NCBI RefSeq assembly: GCF_945957525.1
Contig: NZ_CAMFLA010000023.1
Coordinates: 1 to 62,912, forward strand
Origin: an uncultured Aquitalea sp.
Lineage (GTDB): Bacteria > Pseudomonadota > Gammaproteobacteria > Burkholderiales > Chromobacteriaceae
DNA: 62,912 nucleotides
Direction of reading: 5' to 3'
Positions 25,561 through 33,571 of this stretch are shown here, piece after piece. The notes under the pieces were generated by a model. That model ran no database searches, was not told the origin of the DNA, and was given only the letters and a program-made list of their open reading frames with translations. Each line of letters begins with the position of its first letter. Position 1 is the stretch's first letter. Position numbers and translations under genes: made by a program.

Positions 25561-26568
25561 TCAGCCCTGCCGGGCCGAGGCGGCGAAAATCTTGAGATAG
25601 TCCATCAGCAGCGCTTCCAGCTGCAAGCGGGTGTTGAGCGTGTGCTGCCCATAGGGCGACAAACGGTACAGGCTGTCCATGCATTGCATCAACGCTGTGT
25701 TATCGGCACGGGCGGCCAACTCCTGCAGAGCCTGACGCTTGTCGGGATGATAACGGACAAGCCCGGTCAAGCTCAAACCGGCAAGATCGTGCAGCCACTT
25801 CATCAGCCAGGACAAGGGTACGGCCAGCGGCAGCTTCTGTTTATCCACCATCTCGGCTAGGCTCAACACGCTGGCGAAACCGGGCCGCGCCAGCCCTTCG
25901 GCAAACTGCCGGCGCAAGGCCGACAAGGCCGGGTCGTGATCGAACAGCGGCGCGCCGCCGTGCCAGGCCAGCTCGGTGGCTGCATCGGCCACGCCTTGGC
26001 CGGCCAGCCAGGCCAGCGCCTCGTCATGGCTGGGTGCGGACAGGGGAAACTGCCGGCAGCGGCTGCGGATGGTGGGCAGCAAGCGTTGCGCGGCCTGCGC
26101 CACCAGCAAGAACAACACGTCCGCCGGCGGCTCTTCCAGAATCTTGAGCAAGGCATTGGCGGCCGCCGGATTAAGGTTCTCCGCCGGCTCCACCACGATG
26201 ACGCGACGACCGGCGCGGTGGGCGGTGAGGTGGGCGAAATCGATCACTTCGCGCACAGCCTCGATCTTGATCAGCGGCAGCTTGCGGGTAGTCTTGGCGC
26301 CTTCCTTGCCTTCTTCGTCGTCATCGGTCAGCGGTGAGAGGCGGCGGAAGTCCGGGTGCGTGCCGTGCAGAAACCAACGACAAGCCTCGCACTGGCCGCA
26401 GGGCTCGTGGTCGGCAGCCGGGGCTTCGCACAGCAGCGACTGCGCCAGATGCAGGGCGAACTCCAGCTTGCCGGTGCCGGCAGGGCCGATGAACAGCCAG
26501 GCGTTCGGCAAACGTTCCCGCTCGCCGTTCAGCCGGCGCCAGTCGTTCTGTTGCCAGGGAAACAGCAT
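25561..26568 (-). CDS. holB: DNA polymerase III subunit delta prime
   Basis: 335 residues; clamp-loader subunit. Walker-type GPAGTGKLEF near residue 32, the zinc module C-G-Q-C-E-A-C near 60, and the sensor region VVEPAENLNPAAANALLKILEEPP. An acidic insertion (DDDEEGKEG) follows the zinc module. It starts at the ATGA overlap with the tmk stop. Acts in the cytoplasm at the replication fork with HolA and DnaX. Confidence 0.95.
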   Translation of the reverse strand: MLFPWQQNDWRRLNGERERLPNAWLFIGPAGTGKLEFALHLAQSLLCEAPAADHEPCGQCEACRWFLHGTHPDFRRLSPLTDDDEEGKEGAKTTRKLPLIKIEAVREVIDFAHLTAHRAGRRVIVVEPAENLNPAAANALLKILEEPPADVLFLLVAQAAQRLLPTIRSRCRQFPLSAPSHDEALAWLAGQGVADAATELAWHGGAPLFDHDPALSALRRQFAEGLARPGFASVLSLAEMVDKQKLPLAVPLSWLMKWLHDLAGLSLTGLVRYHPDKRQALQELAARADNTALMQCMDSLYRLSPYGQHTLNTRLQLEALLMDYLKIFAASARQG

Positions 26569-27188
26569 CAGCCTCGCTCCGCCAGCTGCGCCAGGTGCGC
26601 GGCGATGTCCAGTTGCAATTGGGCGATGCTGCGGGTGGCGTCCAGCACCACAAAACGCGGATCAGCGGCGGCGCGGCGCAGATAGGCGTCGCGCACGCGC
26701 TGATGAAAATCGGCCTTCTCCTGCTCGAAACGGTCCAGCTGGCGATTACCCGCCATGCGCTGCTTGGCCACGTCCAGCGGCACATCGAACAGCAAGGTGA
26801 GATCCGGCTGCAAGCCTTGTTGCACCCAGCGCTCCAGCTCGGCGATGCGCGCTTCCGGCACGCCGCGCCCACCGCCCTGAAAGGCGAAGGTGGAATCGGT
26901 AAAGCGGTCGGACACCACCCAGCGGCCGGCATCCAGCGCCGGGCGGATCAGGCTGCTTACCAGCTCCTGACGGGAAGCGAACATCAACAGCGTTTCCGCC
27001 TCCAGCGAGGCTTTGGTATCCACCGACAACATCAGCTCGCGGATGCGCTCGCCCAGCGGAGTGCCGCCAGGTTCGCGAGTGAATTCAGCAGCAATGTCGC
27101 GGCTGGCCAGCCAGTCACGGATAAAACCCAGATGGGTGCTCTTGCCCGCGCCGTCTATGCCTTCCAGCGTGATGAAACGGCCTGTCAT
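26568..27188 (-). CDS. tmk: Thymidylate kinase
   Basis: 206 residues; phosphorylates dTMP to dTDP. P-loop LEGIDGAGKSTH at residue 8, the DR motif VVSDRFTDSTFAFQGGGRG and a Gly/Arg-rich lid. The start codon overlaps the mltG stop (TAATG) and its end overlaps holB, indicating one operon. Confidence 0.96.
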   Translation of the reverse strand: MTGRFITLEGIDGAGKSTHLGFIRDWLASRDIAAEFTREPGGTPLGERIRELMLSVDTKASLEAETLLMFASRQELVSSLIRPALDAGRWVVSDRFTDSTFAFQGGGRGVPEARIAELERWVQQGLQPDLTLLFDVPLDVAKQRMAGNRQLDRFEQEKADFHQRVRDAYLRRAAADPRFVVLDATRSIAQLQLDIAAHLAQLAERG

Positions 27189-28204
27189 TAGCCGCCTTTC
27201 TTCAGTATGTATTTGCGAACCGCCTGGTTGTGTTCATCCAGCGTTTCGGAGAAATAAGATGTGCCGTCGCCGCGCGCCACAAAATACAGGGCGCGCGAAT
27301 CGGCCGGATTGGCCGCTGCCAGCAGCGAGGCCTTGCCCGGCAGAGCGATCGGCGTTGGCGGCATGCCGCCTCGGGTATAAGTGTTGTACGGCGTATCGCG
27401 GCGCAAATCCGCCTTGCTGATATTACCCTTGTAGGCCGCGCCCATGCCGTAGATGACCGATGGGTCTGTCTGCAGGCGCATGCCGGTTTTCAGGCGGTTG
27501 ACGAACACTGCCGCCACCAGTGGCCGGTCGGCGTCCAGCGAGGTTTCCTTCTCGATCAGGCTGGCCATGATCAACAGCTCATAGGGCGTGCGATAGGGCA
27601 GATCCGCCTTGCGGGCGGCCCAAGCCGCGTCAAGCTGCTGTTTCATGGTGTCGAAGGCGCGGCGATACAGCTCCATGTCGCTGGAGCCCGGCGTAAACAG
27701 ATAGGTGCTTGGGAAGAACAGGCCCTCGGCCGAGGCACCCTCCAGCCCCAGCTGCTGCAGGATCTGCGCATCGCTCATTTCACGGGCGCCGTGCTCAATG
27801 TCCTGGCTCTTGTCCACCGCCTGGCGGAACTGGCGGAAGGTCCAACCTTCGATAGCGGTGAGGCTGGCCTCGTCCGGCCGGCCTTCGGCCAACCTTTGCA
27901 GAATATTCCACATCGAGACGGATTCATTGAACTGGTAGAGGCCGGCCTTGATGCGGCGGTCTATGCCCTGCGCGCGCGCCAGCAGGATCATTACCTGCCG
28001 GTTGCGGATGACGCCCTCCTCGGACAGGTTGCGCGCCACCTGCCCCAGCGTACGGTTGGGGCCCACCGTCAGCTTGTAGGGCGTTTGCGGCGGCGTCACG
28101 GGCAACAGCACCACCCAGCACAACCACGCGGCGGCGGCCAGCACAGCCAGCAGCAGAATGCGCGGCCAGAGGGCGGGGGATTTTCGTCTGGGTTTGGCGG
28201 GCAC
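27188..28204 (-). CDS. mltG: Endolytic transglycosylase MltG
   Basis: About 338 residues. An N-terminal membrane anchor (ALWPRILLLAVLAAAAWLCW) is followed by a LysM-like region and the YceG catalytic domain with MASLIEKETS (catalytic Glu), LQTDPSVIYG and YNTYTRGGMPPTPI. It cleaves nascent glycan strands to stop their growth. The start is uncertain: GTG 28204 best matches family length, while the frame stays open to a TTG at 28330, and neither has a good Shine-Dalgarno sequence. First gene of the mltG-tmk-holB-pilZ-tatD block. A GGTTGGCCGAAG copy lies inside it. Confidence 0.92.
   Translation of the reverse strand: MPAKPRRKSPALWPRILLLAVLAAAAWLCWVVLLPVTPPQTPYKLTVGPNRTLGQVARNLSEEGVIRNRQVMILLARAQGIDRRIKAGLYQFNESVSMWNILQRLAEGRPDEASLTAIEGWTFRQFRQAVDKSQDIEHGAREMSDAQILQQLGLEGASAEGLFFPSTYLFTPGSSDMELYRRAFDTMKQQLDAAWAARKADLPYRTPYELLIMASLIEKETSLDADRPLVAAVFVNRLKTGMRLQTDPSVIYGMGAAYKGNISKADLRRDTPYNTYTRGGMPPTPIALPGKASLLAAANPADSRALYFVARGDGTSYFSETLDEHNQAVRKYILKKGG
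27883..27894 (-). repeat. GGTTGGCCGAAG repeat, copy 5 (inside mltG)
   Basis: Perfect and in the gene's reading frame (R-L-A-E-G); extended AAGGTTGGCCGAAG. Confidence 0.85.
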
Positions 28205-28448
28205 GGCGGGTATCGGCGACAGGGTGATTGACCAAGGGTGAGATGATACCAGCAAGCACCGCGCCTGACATGCCGCAAGGGCGGGATTGAGGCCCGCCAA
28301 GCCGTCGCCGGCAGACTTGCGTCGCGACAAAACATCACTACGTCATAAGGGCTATAGTAAGCTCTGTCTTATGCGGCCCATAGAAAGGGGGAACTCTTGA
28401 CCAAGAGTCTTCTCCCACGCTGCGCACCCCATACCGGAGACATCTGCA

Positions 28449-29123
28449 ATGAAACCGTTTTTCCGCCTTGCTTGCGCCGTCATCGCCATGAGCGCGCTCA
28501 GCCACGCCGCGATGGCCGAAGAAAATCAGGAGCACTTGTTCAACCTGCCGCCGGAAGCTTTCCAGCCCAATCCCAAAGTGCCGGGGCAGATGATCTACCT
28601 CAAGCCGGGCGTGGACCTCAAACAGTACCACGCCGTGATTCTGGAACCGCTGTCCTTTCTGGAACGCCAGACCGACGGCAACTGGCAGCTGCTGGTTTCC
28701 GGGGAGAAGAACAAGATCGACAGCTACTACCGCATGAGCATGGAAACCGCGCTGCGCAAGGAAAAGATCAAGGTGGTCACCGAGCCGGGCCCGGGCGTGG
28801 CCCGTCTGCGCGTGGCGGTTACCGGATTCCAGCAAGACAAGCCGGGCTTGTCAGTCACCGACATTTTGCCGATCAAGGCCGCCTTTAATCTGGCGCGCTT
28901 CGCCACCGGCACCGACCCCTATCTGCTGAAGGTGTCCACCATGGGTCAGCTGGACGATTCGCAGGACGGCACCTTGCTGGCCGGCGGCGTCAATATGGTT
29001 GAAAGCCCGAACAGCAAAACCAAGGACGAACCCATTACCGCGGAGTTGCTGAAAAAGATGATCAATGACTGGAGCGCCAAAAACGCCCGTCAGCTGGCTC
29101 GGGCACTGTCGCCGGCCAAGTGA
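28449..29123 (+). CDS. DUF3313-type secreted protein
   Basis: 224 residues with a signal peptide (MKPFFRLACAVIAMSALSHAAMA). The body follows the DUF3313 pattern: a tyrosine-centred strand (KQYHAVILEPLSFL), an amphipathic helix (YRMSMETALRKE), ARLRVAVTGF, and a C-terminal helix KKMINDWSAKNARQLAR. Many DUF3313 proteins are lipoproteins, but no lipobox is seen here, so this one is probably periplasmic. A TATAGT -10-like hexamer lies at 28353-28358. Divergent from mltG. Confidence 0.7.
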   Translation: MKPFFRLACAVIAMSALSHAAMAEENQEHLFNLPPEAFQPNPKVPGQMIYLKPGVDLKQYHAVILEPLSFLERQTDGNWQLLVSGEKNKIDSYYRMSMETALRKEKIKVVTEPGPGVARLRVAVTGFQQDKPGLSVTDILPIKAAFNLARFATGTDPYLLKVSTMGQLDDSQDGTLLAGGVNMVESPNSKTKDEPITAELLKKMINDWSAKNARQLARALSPAK

Positions 29124-29141
29124 TCGTTTAGAGAACAAACT

Positions 29142-29175
29142 TTGACAAGCGCTGTAACAATCCGTAATGGATAAT
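29142..29175 (+). promoter_or_regulatory. psiF upstream promoter region
   Basis: TTGACA (29142-29147) is followed 17 bases later by TAATGG and 22 bases later by GATAAT. CTTTGAC and CTGTAAC in this stretch loosely resemble the CTGTCAT units of a Pho box. The match is weak and offered only because psiF is phosphate-controlled in E. coli. Confidence 0.3.
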
Positions 29176-29280
29176 TTTTGTCATGTGTTTTATGGTAGTT
29201 TGCACAAAGCCGGTTTTTCACACTCGCACCGGCCTGATAGCCGGGAATGTCTCCCGGTCATTGAGATAAAGGATAACCCC

Positions 29281-29550
29281 ATGCGCAAATACGTGATGAT
29301 GGCCCTCCTGAGCCTGGCCGCCGCCAATGTTGCTTTCGCCGACGCCACTTGCGACGCCAAGGCCGCCGAGAAGAAACTGGCCGGCGCCGCCAAGTCCAGC
29401 TTCCTGAAGAAGTGTGAAAAAGACGCCTCCGCCAAAACGGCGCAGACCACTTGCGAAGGCAAGGCCGCCGACAAGAAACTGGCCGGCGCCGCCAAGAACA
29501 GCTTCGTCAAGAAGTGCGTGAAGGACTCGGCCGCTTCCGCCGCCAAGTAA
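29281..29550 (+). CDS. psiF: PsiF repeat protein
   Basis: 89 residues: a signal peptide (MRKYVMMALLSLAAANVAFA) and two PsiF repeats, CDAKAAEKKLAGAAKSSFLK and CEGKAADKKLAGAAKNSFVK, each with two cysteines. PsiF is phosphate-starvation-inducible in E. coli; its role is unknown, and a periplasmic location is expected. AAAGGATAACCCC precedes ATG 29281; the longer frame from 29167 covers promoter DNA. A strong terminator follows. Confidence 0.9.
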   Translation: MRKYVMMALLSLAAANVAFADATCDAKAAEKKLAGAAKSSFLKKCEKDASAKTAQTTCEGKAADKKLAGAAKNSFVKKCVKDSAASAAK

Positions 29551-29561
29551 TACCGTTGCGC

Positions 29562-29596
29562 ACAAGGGCGGGCTCTGGCCCGCCCTTGTTGTTTTT
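29562..29596 (+). terminator. psiF terminator
   Basis: ACAAGGGCGGGC/GCCCGCCCTTGT stem followed by TGTTTTT. Confidence 0.9.
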
Positions 29597-29710
29597 CCGC
29601 TTGCCGTCGCCCGTATCCGGCTGCCGCCCCTCCCCTCGCTCAGCACCTTCCCCTTCCTGCATGACTGCCCATGAAAACAGCGCTTTTCCTTGCGAGGCCA
29701 AGCCTGCTAC

Positions 29711-29725
29711 AATCATCGGATGATT
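29711..29725. promoter_or_regulatory. Candidate GntR operator
   Basis: Perfect 15-bp palindrome AATCATCGGATGATT, 20 bases before the GntR start codon and overlapping the end of a -10-like TACAAT (29708-29713). Length and symmetry fit a GntR dimer site, which would give autorepression. Confidence 0.55.
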
Positions 29726-29745
29726 GGATGAATTTAGGAGGCATC

Positions 29746-30438
29746 ATGATCGCACCGTTACCCGCCAAGCGTTCGTTGGTGGACATCGCCGTTGAAGCCA
29801 TCGGCGACAGGTTGGCCGAAGGCGTCTGGCCGGTGGGCAGCCGTATTCCCACCGAGCCCGAGCTGGCGGAACTGCTGGGCATCAGCCGCAACACGGTGCG
29901 CGAGGCGGTACGGGTATTGCTGTTTGCCGGCTTGCTGGAGGTGCGTCAGGGTGATGGCACTTATGTGCGCGCCCGAGTCAGCCCGGCCGACGCCATGCGT
30001 GCCATCAGCCGCGCCAGCTTGCGCGATCAGCTGGAGGTGCGCGCCATGCTGGAAGAAAACTGCGCCCGGCTGGCGGCGCGTCACGCCTCACCCGCCGATC
30101 TGGACGCCATCCGGCACACCTTGCGCGAGCGCGGCGACTGGCGGCCGGACGAGCCGCTGGAAGCTTTCGTCCTGCGCGACATGGCCTTCCATCTGGCAGT
30201 GGCCGATGCCAGCGGCAATGCCGCCCTGGCCGAGCTGTACCGTTATTTCTCCCGCTCGGTGGAGTGCAGCATCCATCACTCCATCCGCGACGACAGCCTG
30301 CCCGACCCTGATCTGGCGGCTCATGCCGCTATTGCCGACGCCATCGCCCGCGGCGACGAAGAGGCGGCGGGACGCGCAGCCGCCGCCATTGCCGGGCCGG
30401 TACTGGAGGCGCTGGAAGCGCAACACGGCACGGCCTGA
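29746..30438 (+). CDS. GntR-family regulator, FCD (FadR) subfamily
   Basis: 230 residues. The N-terminal winged helix carries RIPTEPELAELLGISRNTVREAVRVL, and the C-terminal FCD domain carries the metal-site histidines (DMAFHLAVADASGN, SIHHSIRDD, HAAIADAI). The effector is usually an organic acid. TTAGGAGG lies seven bases before ATG 29746, and the longer frame from 29671 runs through the operator palindrome, so this start is firm. It probably controls the MFS gene 40 bases downstream, and itself. Confidence 0.9.
   Translation: MIAPLPAKRSLVDIAVEAIGDRLAEGVWPVGSRIPTEPELAELLGISRNTVREAVRVLLFAGLLEVRQGDGTYVRARVSPADAMRAISRASLRDQLEVRAMLEENCARLAARHASPADLDAIRHTLRERGDWRPDEPLEAFVLRDMAFHLAVADASGNAALAELYRYFSRSVECSIHHSIRDDSLPDPDLAAHAAIADAIARGDEEAAGRAAAAIAGPVLEALEAQHGTA
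29810..29821 (+). repeat. GGTTGGCCGAAG repeat, copy 6 (inside the GntR gene)
   Basis: Perfect and in frame (R-L-A-E-G). Confidence 0.8.
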
Positions 30439-30478
30439 GAACGGCTGCGCCAGAAAACAACATCAAGATGGAAAAAGC

Positions 30479-31750
30479 ATGACACAACACACACGACCCG
30501 ACCCCACGCTGGCCGACGAGCTACTGATCGACGCTGAAATCGACGACGCCGGCGTGCAGGCCACGCCCCCGCCGGCACGTTTCCGCTGGCTATTGCTGCT
30601 GGGGTTGGTGCTGATCGGCATCAATCTGCGCCCCGCGCTGTCCAGCCTGTCGCCGGTACTGGGCCAGATCAAGACTGAAACCGGCTTGAGCGGCGCGTTG
30701 GCCGGCCTGCTCACCACGCTGCCGGTACTGTGCCTGGGCGTCTTCGGCCCGCTTGCACCCCGTCTCGCTCTGCGCTTCGGCAGCGAGAAAGCCATTGCCG
30801 GCGTGCTGGTGCTGCTGGCGGCCGGCGTAGCGCTGCGCAGCCAGCTGGGCTGGCTAGGCCTGTTTGCCGGCAGCCTGATGGCCGGCGCCGGCATTGGCAT
30901 CATCGGCGTGTTGCTGCCCGGCATCGTCAAGCGCGACTTCCCGCGTCAGGCCAGTCTGATGACCGGGGTGTACACCATGGCGCTGTGCCTGGGCGCTGCG
31001 CTGGCTGCCGGCGCTACCGTGCCGCTGGCCACCGCCTTCGGCGGGCACTGGCAGCCTGCTCTGGCGTTCTGGGCGCTGCCAGCGCTGCTGGCGCTGGCGG
31101 TATGGTGGCCGCAAATGAAACAGTCCGGCTCGGCGCACCAGGTCCGCTGGCAAGTAAGCGGGCTGTGGCGCGACAAGCTGGCCTGGCAGGTAACCGGCTT
31201 CATGGGCCTGCAATCGTCGCTGTCCTACATCGTATTCGGCTGGCTGCCGTCCATCCTGGCCGATCGCGGCCTGACGCCGCTGGCCGCCGGCCTGATGCTG
31301 TCGCTGTCCACCATGGTGCAAGTGGCCGCCGCGCTGGCTGTGCCGGTACTGGCGCAACGTTTTGCCGACCAGCGCATCCCCATCGCGGTGGTGGTGTCGA
31401 TGACGCTGGCCGGCTTGCTGGGCATGCTGTACGCGCCGCTGGATCAGCTATGGCTGTGGGCGGTGGTTCTGGGCTTGGGACAAGGCGGCACGTTCAGCAT
31501 GGCCTTGAGCCTGCTGGTGCTGCGCTCGCCGGATAGTCATGTCGCCGCGCACTTGTCCGGCATGGCGCAGGGGGTGGGTTACACGCTGGCCTCTTGCGGG
31601 CCTCTGGCGGCCGGCATCATCCATGATCGCACCGGCGGCTGGTCGGCGCTGGGCGTGCTGTTCACTCTGGTGGCTTTGTCCGCGCTGGCGCTGGGGTGGC
31701 AGGGCGGGCGCAATCAGCTGGTGAGTGCGCGCGCCGTACCGCTGAATTAA
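30479..31750 (+). CDS. MFS transporter, CynX/NimT family
   Basis: 423 residues with twelve hydrophobic segments. The CynX/NimT hallmark GINLRPALSSLSPVLGQI follows the first segment, and the MFS loop motif appears at APRLALRFGSEKA. E. coli relatives transport cyanate (CynX) or export 2-nitroimidazole (NimT/YeaN). Substrate unknown here; the GntR partner upstream suggests an organic anion or a xenobiotic. A 35-residue acidic N-terminal extension precedes the first segment. GGAAAAAGC before the ATG is a weak ribosome site. Confidence 0.88.
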   Translation: MTQHTRPDPTLADELLIDAEIDDAGVQATPPPARFRWLLLLGLVLIGINLRPALSSLSPVLGQIKTETGLSGALAGLLTTLPVLCLGVFGPLAPRLALRFGSEKAIAGVLVLLAAGVALRSQLGWLGLFAGSLMAGAGIGIIGVLLPGIVKRDFPRQASLMTGVYTMALCLGAALAAGATVPLATAFGGHWQPALAFWALPALLALAVWWPQMKQSGSAHQVRWQVSGLWRDKLAWQVTGFMGLQSSLSYIVFGWLPSILADRGLTPLAAGLMLSLSTMVQVAAALAVPVLAQRFADQRIPIAVVVSMTLAGLLGMLYAPLDQLWLWAVVLGLGQGGTFSMALSLLVLRSPDSHVAAHLSGMAQGVGYTLASCGPLAAGIIHDRTGGWSALGVLFTLVALSALALGWQGGRNQLVSARAVPLN

Positions 31751-31756
31751 ATGAAA

Positions 31757-31776
31757 CGCCGCGCCGGGAGGCGCGG
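31757..31776 (+). terminator. Hairpin after the MFS gene
   Basis: GCCGCGCC-GGGA-GGCGCGGC, a perfect 8-bp stem six bases after the stop codon. There is no T run, so termination is only possible. Confidence 0.4.
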
Positions 31777-31840
31777 CTATGCGGCATTTCGCCTGCGAAA
31801 TCCGTACAGCGGCAAAACGGACAGGGCGACAAGACGATGC

Positions 31841-32911
31841 TCAAGCCTCCGGCCCGGTAGCGGCATGTTTGGCCCGGTACATGTCGGCGTCCGCCTGCCG
31901 GATCAGCTCTTCCGGGCTGAGGTACTGCTTGGGGCCGGTATGGGCGATGCCGATGCTCAGCGTCAGCCCGTCGTGCCTTTCGGCCAACCTCTCCAGCAGC
32001 CGCTGCACATAGAGCTCCACCGCCTGGGCTTCTTCACAGTTGTGCAGGATGACGCAGAATTCATCTCCGCCATAGCGAAAGCACAAATCCTCCGCCCGCG
32101 ACACCGAGCACAAGATCAGGCCGATATCGCGCAGCACACTGTCGCCGTAGATATGGCCGTGCTGATCGTTCAACTGCTTGAAACCGTTCACGTCCATGTA
32201 CACCAGACACACGGTTTCATCGCGCCGTTCCGCGCGGCGCAGGCTGCGACTGAGTTCTTCGTCGAGAAAACGGCGGTTCAGCAAACCGGTAAGGGAGTCT
32301 ATGCGGGTGAGGTATTCCAGTTGCTGGGTGCGTTCACGCACTTTTTCTTCCAGCGAGCGGGCGTAGCTGTCGGACTTTTCCTTGGCGATGCCGATCTCGC
32401 TCACCAGGCTGCGGATATAGGTTTCGAACACCAGCGTGATGTCGAACAGCATCAGCTTGTCCAGCGATTGCAGGGCCTGGCGCAACTGCACAGGGTCCAC
32501 CAGTTGCTGCTCCAGTGTTTCCACCAGCAATTGCTTGAGGGTTTGCACGCCGGCCAGATACAACTTGGGTTCAACGCCGATGCGCTTGTGCACCAGGCCG
32601 ATGCGCAGGCGGTTGTTGACGTAATCCATGTCGTAAACGCCGCCAAACAGATCCAGCACATAGCGGCGCTGCGCGGTGCGCAAGCGATGCAAGGTATCGG
32701 CGTCGCCGATCAGCAGCGCGATTTCGGCAATACTGGTTTGCTGCTGATAGAAACGGGACACCAGATCGTCAATGCCGGCTTCAATGGCCGGACGGCACTG
32801 CAACAAGACCTGGATATCGGCGCTGCCGAAAGACAGCATGCGCTGCCTTTGCTCCACATCCAGCTCGGTAATGCGCATTTGCTCCTGGAGGGTTTGCTCC
32901 GTTGTCCGCAT
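31841..32911 (-). CDS. Globin-coupled diguanylate cyclase
   Basis: 356 residues. The N-terminal ~170 residues form a globin-type sensor with the proximal histidine in IGLVHKRIGVEPKLYLAGV, binding haem and sensing O2 as in DosC and GReg proteins. A coiled coil (YARSLEEKVRERTQQLEYL) leads to a GGDEF domain with DSLTGLLNRR, YMDVNGFKQLND, the active site RYGGDEF and an inhibitory I-site RAED just upstream. It makes c-di-GMP in response to oxygen. A one-mismatch 12-mer repeat lies inside (L-A-E). Stand-alone gene. Confidence 0.92.
   Translation of the reverse strand: MRTTEQTLQEQMRITELDVEQRQRMLSFGSADIQVLLQCRPAIEAGIDDLVSRFYQQQTSIAEIALLIGDADTLHRLRTAQRRYVLDLFGGVYDMDYVNNRLRIGLVHKRIGVEPKLYLAGVQTLKQLLVETLEQQLVDPVQLRQALQSLDKLMLFDITLVFETYIRSLVSEIGIAKEKSDSYARSLEEKVRERTQQLEYLTRIDSLTGLLNRRFLDEELSRSLRRAERRDETVCLVYMDVNGFKQLNDQHGHIYGDSVLRDIGLILCSVSRAEDLCFRYGGDEFCVILHNCEEAQAVELYVQRLLERLAERHDGLTLSIGIAHTGPKQYLSPEELIRQADADMYRAKHAATGPEA
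31979..31989 (-). repeat. GTTGGCCGAA-core repeat (one end mismatch)
   Basis: GGTTGGCCGAA is perfect and the twelfth base is A. In frame as R-L-A-E-R in the globin-coupled cyclase. Confidence 0.7.
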
Positions 32912-32986
32912 ACAGGCCCCGCCCTATTACTTTGTCATTGATTTGATGACTTGAGGATAGTTGGCGGCTTACAGCGGCGTCCAGTT

Positions 32987-33550
32987 TTAAATTGGCAAAG
33001 ACGCGCGAGACGGCGCCTCGCCGCCTTCCGCCTTGGGCGTGGCGACCACGCCATATCGGCGTTGCAAGTCGGCCAGAGGCATCACGGTGAGCGGCAAGGC
33101 GTGATCAGACAAGGCCAGCGCCGGCGGCGGCAGGGCGAGATCGCCGTCCCATGCCGGTGCCCCCTCTTCCAGCACCGCTGCCAGATCCCGGTCATCCACC
33201 ACGGCCAGTTCGCCGCCGATCTCGATCAGCAGCAGGCCTTCCGGTGTGAGAAAGGCGGCTCGCGCCGGCAGCCCCTCGTCGCACGGCAAGGTAGCCCAGC
33301 CGGCGGCCGTGCGTCTGGCCGCCAGCGGGGCCGCATCCAGCGTCACGTACACTTTTTGCGGACCGTTTTGCACATAGGCGCGGCCATGAGCGTCGCGGCT
33401 GTAATTGCGGGCAAAAAAGGCTGCCATGCCCTCATGCTGCAAGCGCTGCTCGCGAATCCACCACTGACCGCGCGCATCCAGTCTCAGCCAGCCGAATACG
33501 GCAGGCACATTCGGCCATTTGGCCAGCGCGGCAATCACCGCTGCATCCAT
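32987..33550 (-). CDS. Conserved-looking hypothetical protein (DUF2946-like size class, unassigned)
   Basis: 187 residues without signal peptide or membrane segment. N-terminal region PNVPAVFGWLRLDARGQWWIREQRLQHEGMAAFFARNY (Trp/Arg-rich) and a central QKVYVTLDAAPLA strand, then ALPLTVMPLADLQRRYGVV near the end. The pattern looks like a compact cytoplasmic domain. I do not recognise the family with confidence. It is 21 bases downstream of... rather, it starts 22 bases before the end of the FtsX-like permease gene on the same strand and may be the last gene of that operon. Confidence 0.6.
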   Translation of the reverse strand: MDAAVIAALAKWPNVPAVFGWLRLDARGQWWIREQRLQHEGMAAFFARNYSRDAHGRAYVQNGPQKVYVTLDAAPLAARRTAAGWATLPCDEGLPARAAFLTPEGLLLIEIGGELAVVDDRDLAAVLEEGAPAWDGDLALPPPALALSDHALPLTVMPLADLQRRYGVVATPKAEGGEAPSRASLPI

Positions 33551-33571
33551 GTGTATTTCCTCAATCCTGTC

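Noticed and set aside
29142-29175. A true Pho box before psiF
   Set aside because: The CTGTCAT-like units match only 4-5 of 7 positions and their spacing is 12 instead of 11, so it is listed only as a weak promoter note.
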